Shown here: piece by piece, positions 1 to 6,018 of the stretch
How positions within the stretch are numbered: position 1 is the first letter of the stretch
Layout: each line of letters opens with the position of its first letter
DNA from: an uncultured Polaribacter sp.
GTDB taxonomy: Bacteria > Bacteroidota > Bacteroidia > Flavobacteriales > Flavobacteriaceae
Assembly (NCBI GenBank): GCA_913050305.1
Contig: CAJXAS010000069.1
Coordinates: 1-8,974 of the forward strand
Reading direction: 5' to 3'
DNA: 8,974 nt
Made by a program: the position numbers and the translations under genes
The notes under the pieces: model-generated
Told to the model about the DNA's origin: nothing
What the model saw: only the letters and a program-made list of their open reading frames with translations
Databases searched by the model: none

Positions 1-55
1 ATAAGGCAAAATCAATATCAGATGAATTTGAACGAATTATTAATTCTGTTTTCAT
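1..55 (-). CDS. rng: Ribonuclease G/E family protein, N-terminal 18 codons (cut by window edge)
   Basis: Reading leftwards from an ATG at 55-53, the frame is open to the window edge and gives MKTELIIRSNSSDIDFAL. This matches the opening of Bacteroidota ribonuclease G proteins, which begin with a close variant of M-x-x-ELIIRS-x-S-x-x-x-(I/V)DFALL. RNase G/E is an endoribonuclease that processes rRNA precursors and starts mRNA decay; the S1 and catalytic domains would lie outside the window. Its place downstream of an HU gene and a tiny ribosomal-type gene supports the call, since I recall this order in Flavobacteriaceae. No Shine-Dalgarno sequence precedes the ATG, as is normal for this phylum. 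The gene follows a terminator-like hairpin and a long structured leader, so it probably has its own promoter. The identification rests on 18 residues plus context. Confidence 0.8.
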   Translation of the reverse strand, partial: MKTELIIRSNSSDIDFAL

Positions 56-216
56 ACTGAACTTGGTTTTAACACTGCACTTTATTGTGCAGATGGTTTA
101 ATATTGTCAGGTATTTGTAATACCGTGAGAAGATTTACTGCTTTACACAGCAAGCAAACCTCCGAATGTCAATGAACTATTTTTATTTACTTAATTTTTT
201 TTCGCGAACAATATAC
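56..216 (-). promoter_or_regulatory. Structured leader/promoter region of rng
   Basis: This 161-base gap lies between the terminator hairpin and the rng start codon and looks richer in G+C than the other spacers of the window. On the minus strand it contains, in order, a weak hairpin (TGCT/AGCA arms, 139-152), a 6-bp hairpin with a 3-base loop (GGTATT/AATACC, 110-124) and a 6-bp hairpin with a 6-base loop (CTGCAC/GTGCAG, 75-92). A GGAGG lies at 159-163. A poor Bacteroidota promoter candidate is TTTG at 155-158, 17 bases, then TAAATCTT at 130-137; if used, it would leave only the last hairpin in the RNA. No other obvious promoter is visible. E. coli rne, a homologue, has a long hairpin-rich 5' leader through which RNase E controls its own mRNA; a similar role here is inference. 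Confidence 0.4.
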
Positions 217-244
217 GAAAAAGTAAGCTAAAGCTTACTTTTTC
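217..244 (-). terminator. Hairpin terminator overlapping the end of the small basic gene
   Basis: A perfect 12-bp inverted repeat (GAAAAAGTAAGC, 4-base loop, GCTTACTTTTTC) lies here. Read on the minus strand, the distal arm ends in five T residues, as in an intrinsic terminator. The proximal arm contains the last codons and the TAA stop (235-237) of the 30-codon gene, so translation would run into the stem. It would end the HU/small-protein transcript before rng. The repeat is symmetric with A and T runs, so it could also act on + strand transcription. The stem is A/T-rich, so its strength is uncertain. Confidence 0.65.
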
Positions 245-327
245 TTCTTGTGTCTATTCGCTCTTGCTCTTTTCTTTCTTTTGTGTGTAGAGATCTTCGC
301 TCTTTTTCTTTTCTTACCGCTTGGCAT
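235..327 (-). CDS. 30-residue highly basic protein, bS22/mS38-like (AURKAIP1/COX24 domain) ribosomal protein candidate
   Basis: An ATG at 327-325 opens a 30-codon frame ending in TAA at 237-235. The product starts MPSGKKRKRAK and ends ANRHKKKK; 17 of 30 residues are Lys or Arg, two are His, and there are no acidic residues. The spacing of basic residues (KKRKR, then HKRKKRARANRHK) resembles the AURKAIP1/COX24 C-terminal domain found in mitochondrial mS38 and in the 33-residue mycobacterial bS22. Those proteins bind the decoding region of the small ribosomal subunit. I recall near-identical short proteins beginning MPSGKKRKR in many Bacteroidota, often left unannotated because of their size. 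The gene sits 49 bases downstream of the HU gene on the same strand and ends inside a terminator hairpin, so the two are probably one transcript. Coding status is well supported; the ribosomal role is by resemblance. Confidence 0.75.
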   Translation of the reverse strand: MPSGKKRKRAKISTHKRKKRARANRHKKKK

Positions 328-376
328 AATGTTTCGATTTTTTTTAAACCTATTTAAGGCTTAGATTAGTATTGTG

Positions 377-667
377 TTATTTAACAGCAACCTTACTTTT
401 TACTCCTTCAGTAAAAGTTTTTGCTGGTTTGAATGCTGGAATATTATGAGAAGGAATTTTGATAGTTGTGTTCTTAGAAATATTTCTACCCGTTTTCTCT
501 GCTCTTGTTTTGATAATAAAACTACCAAAACCTCTTAGATATACGTTATCTCCATTTTCTAATGCACCTTTAACTTCTGTCATAAATGCTTCAACAGTTG
601 CCAAAACATCTGTTTTTTCGATTCCTGATTTATCTGAAATTTTAGATACGATATCTGCTTTCGTCAT
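377..667 (-). CDS. HU-family DNA-binding protein
   Basis: This 96-residue protein has the HU/IHF fold layout: an N-terminal helical dimerisation part (about 1-40), the RGFGSF turn (45-50), and a beta-arm starting at GRN (60-62) and returning through IPSHNIPAFKP (71-81). HU dimers bend and compact DNA in the nucleoid. Length is typical of the family (about 90-100). In the arm tip, the usual GRNP is GRNI here: the proline that wedges between base pairs in E. coli HU and IHF is Ile63. I recall the same in other Flavobacteriia, so this is likely a lineage trait. The ATG at 667-665 is the natural start; no Shine-Dalgarno sequence is present. A strong Bacteroidota promoter match lies about 50 bases upstream. 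The small basic gene follows 49 bases downstream. Confidence 0.93.
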   Translation of the reverse strand: MTKADIVSKISDKSGIEKTDVLATVEAFMTEVKGALENGDNVYLRGFGSFIIKTRAEKTGRNISKNTTIKIPSHNIPAFKPAKTFTEGVKSKVAVK

Positions 668-717
668 GTGTCTATTTTTACTATATTTTTATTAATTTAC
701 CTCTAAAAATGCGGATG

Positions 718-746
718 CAAATATATGATAATTAATCAACTGCAAA
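718..746 (-). promoter_or_regulatory. Bacteroidota-type promoter for the HU gene
   Basis: On the minus strand there is TTTG (743-746), a 17-base spacer, then TATATTTG (718-725), an exact match to the -7 consensus TAnnTTTG of the Bacteroidota primary sigma factor. Transcription would start near 711 and give a leader of about 44 bases before the HU ATG. Both elements match and the spacing fits, so this is the best promoter in the window. Confidence 0.65.
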
Positions 747-762
747 AAGATAATGACTTAAA

Positions 763-790
763 TTTATGTGAATTTTATAATGTAATATTG
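763..790 (+). promoter_or_regulatory. Weak candidate promoter for mutY
   Basis: TAATATTG at 783-790 matches TAnnTTTG at all but one defined base. About 16 bases upstream is TTTA (763-766), a poor match to the TTTG -33 element. Use of this site would start RNA near 797, leaving about a dozen bases before the mutY ATG. It is plausible because mutY is divergent from HU and needs a promoter in this spacer, but the match is weak in such A/T-rich DNA. Confidence 0.35.
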
Positions 791-808
791 TAATTCTATT
801 ATTAATTC

Positions 809-1852
809 ATGAAATTTTCTAACACACTAATACACTGGTATTTACAAAACAACAGAGATCTACCTTGGCGTAAAAGCAAGAATCCGTACTTTATTTGGTT
901 AAGTGAAATCATGTTACAACAGACAAGAGTTGCACAAGGTTTGTCTTATTACATCAAATTCACAAGCACTTTCCCAACGGTTTTTGATCTTGCAAAAGCA
1001 GACGAAAGTACCGTGTTAAAAATGTGGCAAGGTTTGGGGTATTACTCACGTGCAAGAAATCTGCACTTTTCGGCAAAACAGATTTCAAAAGAGCTAAATG
1101 GCATATTTCCTTCTACTTATGAAGAAATTATAAAATTAAAAGGCGTTGGAGATTACACGGCATCTGCCATTTCATCTATTTGTTTTAATGAACCAACGGC
1201 AGTTGTAGATGGAAACGTTTATAGGGTTCTTTCTAGGTACTTTGGTATAAATACACCCACGAACTCAACTTCAGGAATTAAAGAGTTTAAATTGCTCGCA
1301 CAAACACTTATAGACGCATCACAACCAGGAACTTACAATCAGGCCCTTATGGATTTTGGAGCTCTGCATTGCAAACCACAGAATCCTTTATGTGAAACTT
1401 GCCCTTTTTGTAACAGCTGCGTTGCCTTTGAGAAGAAATTGACAAAGGAATTGCCTGTAAAAGAGAAAAAAATAAAAGTTAGAAAGCGGTATTTTAATTT
1501 CTTAGTAATAAAAACAGACGATCATAAAACAATTCTAACAGAAAGAAAAGGAAAAGGGATTTGGCAAGGCTTGTATCAATTTCCATTAATTGAAAATACA
1601 GAAACCATCAGAGAAAAAGAGATTATTGCCTCAAAAGAGTTTAACGATTTATTTCCAGCGGAAACCACTATTTCACTTTTTAATAAAAAAGAAATTGTAC
1701 ATAAATTATCACATCAACATTTATACACTCAATTCTGGATTGTAGAAACCAAAACACTTAAAAATGCAAATATTTCTTGGGAAAACATTCAAGATTTTCC
1801 AGTTCCTGTATTAATTGCTAATTTCTTAACCCTCTTTGAATCTAAAAAGTGA
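809..1852 (+). CDS. mutY: A/G-specific adenine glycosylase MutY
   Basis: MutY removes adenine mispaired with 8-oxoguanine, preventing G:C to T:A mutations. The 347-residue protein has the full layout. The glycosylase domain carries SEIMLQQTRV with catalytic Glu33, the helix-hairpin-helix LKGVGDYTASAI (110-121) and VVDGNVYRV with catalytic Asp134. The iron-sulfur loop is Cys188-x6-Cys195-x2-Cys198-x5-Cys204, with an extra Cys201 inside it. The C-terminal NUDIX-like domain (about 227-340) recognises 8-oxoguanine and includes GIWQGLYQFPL. The 8-oxoG-sensing loop, FSH in the studied enzymes, reads LSH here (300-302). Length is usual for the family. The ATG at 809 starts the homologous region directly (NTLIHWY...LPWR). 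It is divergent from the HU gene and followed 40 bases later by ssb. Confidence 0.96.
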   Translation: MKFSNTLIHWYLQNNRDLPWRKSKNPYFIWLSEIMLQQTRVAQGLSYYIKFTSTFPTVFDLAKADESTVLKMWQGLGYYSRARNLHFSAKQISKELNGIFPSTYEEIIKLKGVGDYTASAISSICFNEPTAVVDGNVYRVLSRYFGINTPTNSTSGIKEFKLLAQTLIDASQPGTYNQALMDFGALHCKPQNPLCETCPFCNSCVAFEKKLTKELPVKEKKIKVRKRYFNFLVIKTDDHKTILTERKGKGIWQGLYQFPLIENTETIREKEIIASKEFNDLFPAETTISLFNKKEIVHKLSHQHLYTQFWIVETKTLKNANISWENIQDFPVPVLIANFLTLFESKK

Positions 1853-1865
1853 TTGAAATTTTTAG

Positions 1866-1873
1866 TACATTTG
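1866..1873 (+). promoter_or_regulatory. Possible -7 promoter element before ssb
   Basis: TACATTTG, an exact fit to TAnnTTTG, lies in the 40-base gap between mutY and ssb, 19 bases before the ssb ATG. No TTTG is found at the expected distance upstream; the nearest, in the mutY tail, is 27 bases away. It may give ssb its own supply of transcripts in addition to read-through from mutY. Confidence 0.35.
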
Positions 1874-1892
1874 AATAGAAATAAAATGAGTT

Positions 1893-2330
1893 ATGGCAGG
1901 ATCAATAAACAAAGTAATACTGATTGGAAACTTAGGCGATGATGTGAAAATGCATTATTTTGATGATAAAAATAGTGTTGGTCGTTTTCCTATTGCAACT
2001 TCAGAGAGTTACACAAGCAAACAAACTGGAGAAAAAGTAACCAATACAGATTGGCATAATATTGTTGTTCGTAATAAATTAGCAGAAATATGCGAAAAAT
2101 ATTTATCTAAAGGAGATAAAGTATATGTTGAGGGGAAACTGAAAAATAAACAATGGGAACAAGATGGCGTAAAGCGCTATGCCACAGAAGTTATTGTTAC
2201 AGAAATGACCATGTTAAGTACTAAAAAGAATACTGACAGTAACCCTCCTGCACCTCAACAAAACACTCCGATTGCTGCTGTAGATTCAAAAACGATTGCA
2301 CCAGAAGAAAATGACGATTTACCTTTTTAA
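1893..2330 (+). CDS. ssb: Single-stranded DNA-binding protein SSB
   Basis: This 145-residue protein opens MAGSINKVILIGNLGDD, the classic SSB start, followed by one OB fold to about residue 108 with the conserved TDWHNIVV and KGDKVYVEGKLK segments. A flexible Gln/Pro/Asn-rich linker (about 112-138) leads to the acidic tip DDLPF, the peptide by which SSB recruits replication and repair proteins. SSB works as a tetramer coating single-stranded DNA. Length and layout are normal. The ATG at 1893 is unambiguous. The gene lies between mutY and gldE, an order I recall as common in Flavobacteriaceae. Confidence 0.96.
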   Translation: MAGSINKVILIGNLGDDVKMHYFDDKNSVGRFPIATSESYTSKQTGEKVTNTDWHNIVVRNKLAEICEKYLSKGDKVYVEGKLKNKQWEQDGVKRYATEVIVTEMTMLSTKKNTDSNPPAPQQNTPIAAVDSKTIAPEENDDLPF

Positions 2331-2350
2331 TAATTATAAAACTATAAACC

Positions 2351-3679
2351 TTGGACCCAGATCCCGAACATTTGTCTGTACTATTTGCTTCTTTTGACAT
2401 TATCCTCGCTTTAAACGGAATTATATTAATTCTACTATTAATTAGTTCTGCCTTAATTTCTGGCTCTGAAATAGCTTTTTTCTCATTAAATCAAACAGAT
2501 ATAAATGAACTTTCTAAAAACGGAAAAGAGAAAAATGAGGTTGTTACTTTGTTGGAAAGGCCAAGAAAATTATTAGCTACCATTTTAATTACCAACAACT
2601 TTATAAATATTTTAATTGTTTTGCTATTTGCTTCTTTGGCAGAAACCTTATTTGGTGATTTTAATATTTCATTAGACCTATATTTCTTTGCAGTTCCTAT
2701 TCGTTTTCTCTTAGAAGTAATATTAGTAACCTTTTTAATTCTCTTGTTTGGAGAAGTACTACCTAAAGTCTATGCTTCTAGAAACGCGCTTCTTTTTGCT
2801 AAAAAAATATCAAAATTTATACATACTGTAAATATTTTATTAACGCCGTTTAGTATGCCGTTAATTGCAATTACAAAATGGGTTGAGCAAAAGTTTGGCA
2901 GTAAAGTAAGTAAATTTTCTGTAGAGACATTATCGCAGGCCTTAGAATTAACATCTCAAGATGCTACTAGTAAAGACGAGCAAAAAATTTTAAATGGAAT
3001 TGTAAATTTTGGTAACACAGAAACTGTGCAAATAATGAAACCAAGAATAGATGTTTTTGCACTTTCTGATACTGAAACTTATGAAGAAGTTTTAAGTAAA
3101 ATTTTAACGAATGGATATTCAAGAAATCCAGTTTATAGCGAAAATATAGACAATATCATTGGTGTTCTATACGCAAAAGATTTATTAGCACATTTAAATA
3201 AAAAAACTTTTGACTGGCAAACTTTATTGCGTGAACCCTTTTTTGTGCCAGAAAACAAAAAACTAGATGATTTATTAGCAGATTTTAGAGCTAAAAAAAA
3301 TCATTTAGCTATCGTTGTAGATGAATATGGTGGAACAAGCGGAGTAGTAACATTAGAAGATGTTATTGAGGAAATTGTAGGTGATATAAATGATGAATTT
3401 GATGATGAAGATGTGTCATATTCTAAGATAGATGCAAACAATTATATTTTTGAAGGGAAGACATCAATTAAAGATTTCTGCAAAATTTTAGATGATGAAG
3501 ATGAAGAAATTTTTGAGGAAGAAAAAGGAGAAAGCGAAACCCTTGCCGGTTTCATTTTAGAGATTTCTGGAAAATTTCCTAAAAAAGGTGCAGAAATAAA
3601 ATTCAAAAATTATACGTTTACAATAGAAGCGCTTGACAAAAAAAGAATAAAACAGGTAAAAGCAACGAGAAATGCGTAG
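2351..3679 (+). CDS. gldE: Gliding motility-associated protein GldE (CNNM/CBS/CorC-type membrane protein)
   Basis: The 442-residue protein has a DUF21/CNNM membrane domain (about 15-200) with four likely membrane segments near 17-38, 75-98, 108-135 and 155-178. Two CBS domains follow (about 222-283 and 293-347), the second bearing the signature VDEYGGTSGVVTLEDV (323-338). A CorC/HlyC C-terminal domain runs from about 357 to 438. GldE takes part in gliding and type IX secretion in flavobacteria; its molecular role is unclear, and CNNM/CorC relatives handle divalent cations such as magnesium. The start is TTG at 2351: an in-frame TAA lies at 2345-2347, and there is no Met codon before residue 229, so ATG is impossible. 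The opening DPDPE fits GldE starts as I recall them. Acidic runs occur at 345-354 and 381-395. It overlaps gldD by 8 bases, which separates it from ordinary hemolysin-C-type homologues. Confidence 0.93.
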   Translation: MDPDPEHLSVLFASFDIILALNGIILILLLISSALISGSEIAFFSLNQTDINELSKNGKEKNEVVTLLERPRKLLATILITNNFINILIVLLFASLAETLFGDFNISLDLYFFAVPIRFLLEVILVTFLILLFGEVLPKVYASRNALLFAKKISKFIHTVNILLTPFSMPLIAITKWVEQKFGSKVSKFSVETLSQALELTSQDATSKDEQKILNGIVNFGNTETVQIMKPRIDVFALSDTETYEEVLSKILTNGYSRNPVYSENIDNIIGVLYAKDLLAHLNKKTFDWQTLLREPFFVPENKKLDDLLADFRAKKNHLAIVVDEYGGTSGVVTLEDVIEEIVGDINDEFDDEDVSYSKIDANNYIFEGKTSIKDFCKILDDEDEEIFEEEKGESETLAGFILEISGKFPKKGAEIKFKNYTFTIEALDKKRIKQVKATRNA

Positions 3680-4223
3680 GGTTTTTATATTATTATTTTT
3701 AATAATTTTCTTTGGTTGTAAGAAGGATATTTTACCAAAGCCAAAGGCATACTTAAGCTTAACATACCCAGAAAAGACCTATGAAGATCTATCACTAAGT
3801 AGACCCTATAGTTTTAAAGTGTCAAAAATGGCTACAATTATTAATAAAAAAAATAATTGGCTCTCCATTAAATACCCAAAACTAAAAGCTTCTATAGATA
3901 TTACGTATAGACCTCTAAAAAACAATATTAGAGAATTACTTACTGAAGCTGAAAAATTAGTTTTTAAACATACCGCAAAAGCAGATCGAATTATACCACA
4001 AGATTTTATAAATAAAGAGAAAAGAGTTTTTGGAAGTATCTATGAAATTACAGGAAATGCAGCTTCACAAATTCAATTTCATGTTACAGATAGTACAAAT
4101 AATTTTATAAAAGGATCTTTATATTTTTATGCAAAACCAAATTACGATTCTATTCTGCCTGCTGTAAATTACATAAAAGAAGATATTTTACATTTAATAG
4201 AAACTTTAAAGTGGCAGCATTAA
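3672..4223 (+). CDS. gldD: Gliding motility lipoprotein GldD
   Basis: This 183-residue protein begins with a lipoprotein signal: MRR, a hydrophobic stretch (4-14), then FFGC with the lipidated Cys at 16. The mature part opens KKDILPKPKAYLSLTYP, the hallmark start of GldD. GldD is one of the Gld lipoproteins needed for gliding in Flavobacterium johnsoniae and for type IX secretion; its biochemical activity is unknown. It is probably held in the envelope by its lipid anchor. The ATG lies inside the end of gldE (8-base overlap), implying translational coupling. The gene ends 16 bases from the converging MutS-like gene, and no clear terminator is visible between them. Confidence 0.93.
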   Translation: MRRVFILLFLIIFFGCKKDILPKPKAYLSLTYPEKTYEDLSLSRPYSFKVSKMATIINKKNNWLSIKYPKLKASIDITYRPLKNNIRELLTEAEKLVFKHTAKADRIIPQDFINKEKRVFGSIYEITGNAASQIQFHVTDSTNNFIKGSLYFYAKPNYDSILPAVNYIKEDILHLIETLKWQH

Positions 4224-4239
4224 CAACTACAATTACATC

Positions 4240-6009
4240 CTAAACAATCTCCATTTTTTCTAATAAAAAAGAAGCGTTCATATTTTTACAAACTCCGTTT
4301 TTTAAAGTATAATCAAAATACAATTCGTTGTTTACAATTTCTGCATCAAAATAGTAGTTTTTAATATCTATAAACTCATTTTCCAAGGCACACAAACTAA
4401 CATCATGTGTCGCAATAATGCCTGTAGATTTAGAGTTCGAAAGCTTCTCTACAAACTTTTTAGAACCAATAGCTTTATCTTCACTATTTGTTCCTTTTAA
4501 AATTTCATCTAAAATAATAAAATAATCAGTCTCTTTAATTTCATCAATAATAAACTTTAATCGTTTTAATTCTGAATAAAAATAGGACTCATCTTCCGTT
4601 AAAGAATCTGCAGTTCGCATACTTGTAATTAACTTTATTGGTGCGTATTTAAACGATGTAGCACAAACAGGTAAACCACAATTTGCCATAACAATAGACA
4701 AAGAAACAGTTCTTAAAAATGTGCTTTTACCAGCCATATTTGCTCCAGTAACAATAAAAAACTCCTCTTTATTTATTTTAAAATTATTGTCTATTCTATT
4801 CTCATTTCTCAATAAAGGGTGTCCTAAATCAATACCACTTATCACTTTTTTTTCTGAGGTGATTTCTGGGAAAATAAATTTTGGATGATTAAAATGAAAG
4901 TTAGCTAATGAGTTTTCAGCATCAAAAAAAGCAACCACATGAAACCATTTTTCAACTATATGTTGATACCTAGAAATCCATTTTTCTACCTTAGAAGCAT
5001 TGTAAATTTCAGAAAGAAAAAGACCATTCCCTATAACTGAAATCACAATATTATTTCGTTGATCAAACGTATCTAAAATTCTGGCGAATTCTTGAAAAAT
5101 AACTCCTGCTTTTTTGTCTTCAGAAGTAATAATTTGCTGCTTTTCTTTTAGAATTTTTGAAGTAAATACCGTGTTCTCGATTTGATTTAATAACGGATGA
5201 TATTGTTGGAAAATTTCTCTCACATTATCTACTTCAGCATATAATTTTTCAGTCTTTTTTAAGAATTTTCCTGTTATAAAAAGACCGATAAAAAACCATA
5301 TTGTTACATACGTAAATGAAATAAACCCAAAAGAAAAAAGCACAATTAAAACGAAAGAAATAATAGAGAAAAAAATCTGAATCTTCCTTACATATTTGGG
5401 CAATACAGCAACATAACTAGAAATCCAATATATGACAGCATTCGAAATGTTTTTTACCGAAATTAAACTTGCTAAAGCAGTAAAATGTTGTCTCCAAATT
5501 ACCTTATTAGAAAGTTCTTTTAATGCCTTTTGTTTTTCTAAAATACTTGTTATTTCATTTTCTGTTAAGGCGTTTGCTAAAACAACTTTTCCGTCATTTG
5601 TTTTAGTTCTATTTAGATATTGAAAGAAGGATCCTTTGCCAAATAAATCGATATCATTGCTATAAGAATGTGCAGGGTTTACAAATGTTGCTCCTGTTTC
5701 TAAATGATGAAAATCTCGATTTAAAACACGAATTTCTGTTGTATTTATTTTAATTTTCTCAGCAACAACACTTCTTTTTCTTTTAAGAGTGTTTTGTTTC
5801 GATATCAAAAACGCAAAAAATGAAGCGCCTATGAAAGCAATAATAAAAACAAGTGGATAGACTCCTAAAAAACTATAAATTAAAGAACTAATTCCTAAAA
5901 AAACAGCGAATCTAAAAGTACTTAAACGAGCAGATTTTGTTTTTAAAACAATAGCTTTTTTTTCTAATTCGGCTTTTGTATTTGTATAAAATTGTAAGGG
6001 GTTTGTCAT
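4240..6009 (-). CDS. Membrane-anchored MutS-like ATPase
   Basis: This protein of 589 residues ends in a complete MutS-type ATPase domain: Walker A GANMAGKST (about 422-430), the segment SMRTADSLTEDESYF (about 463-477), Walker B IILDE (Asp501, Glu502) and the switch histidine in IIATHD (His535). Upstream, LFGKGSFFQYLNRT resembles the MutS core domain. It lacks the N-terminal mismatch-reading domain of MutS and the Smr nuclease of MutS2. Unusually, it has two hydrophobic hairpins, about 32-69 and 210-248, which should anchor it in the membrane with the ATPase in the cytoplasm. Such MutS-related proteins are common in Bacteroidota, but I know of no assigned function. The start is ATG at 6009; a TTG one codon upstream is less likely. 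It lies nine bases after the MoeB/ThiF-like gene and is probably the last gene of that operon. Confidence 0.85.
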   Translation of the reverse strand: MTNPLQFYTNTKAELEKKAIVLKTKSARLSTFRFAVFLGISSLIYSFLGVYPLVFIIAFIGASFFAFLISKQNTLKRKRSVVAEKIKINTTEIRVLNRDFHHLETGATFVNPAHSYSNDIDLFGKGSFFQYLNRTKTNDGKVVLANALTENEITSILEKQKALKELSNKVIWRQHFTALASLISVKNISNAVIYWISSYVAVLPKYVRKIQIFFSIISFVLIVLFSFGFISFTYVTIWFFIGLFITGKFLKKTEKLYAEVDNVREIFQQYHPLLNQIENTVFTSKILKEKQQIITSEDKKAGVIFQEFARILDTFDQRNNIVISVIGNGLFLSEIYNASKVEKWISRYQHIVEKWFHVVAFFDAENSLANFHFNHPKFIFPEITSEKKVISGIDLGHPLLRNENRIDNNFKINKEEFFIVTGANMAGKSTFLRTVSLSIVMANCGLPVCATSFKYAPIKLITSMRTADSLTEDESYFYSELKRLKFIIDEIKETDYFIILDEILKGTNSEDKAIGSKKFVEKLSNSKSTGIIATHDVSLCALENEFIDIKNYYFDAEIVNNELYFDYTLKNGVCKNMNASFLLEKMEIV

Positions 6010-6018
6010 CAATATAAA

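Noticed and set aside
201..208. Palindrome TTCGCGAA in the rng upstream region
   Set aside because: An isolated 8-base palindrome; no second copy or operator context was found.
459..695. 78-codon + strand frame opposite the HU gene
   Set aside because: It is antisense to a clear HU-family gene and has no recognisable protein features.
3685..3725. Surface-export signal after the GldD lipid cysteine
   Set aside because: The residues after Cys16 (KKDIL) do not form a convincing Bacteroidota surface-lipoprotein export motif.
4224..4275. Terminator between convergent gldD and the MutS-like gene
   Set aside because: Only a short A/T-only inverted repeat inside the MutS-like coding end is visible; not enough to call a terminator.
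5432..5623. 63-codon + strand frame inside the MutS-like gene
   Set aside because: It is antisense to a well-supported coding region and resembles no family.
6010..6012. TTG one codon before the ATG of the MutS-like gene as its start
   Set aside because: ATG at 6009 is the stronger start and both give essentially the same protein.
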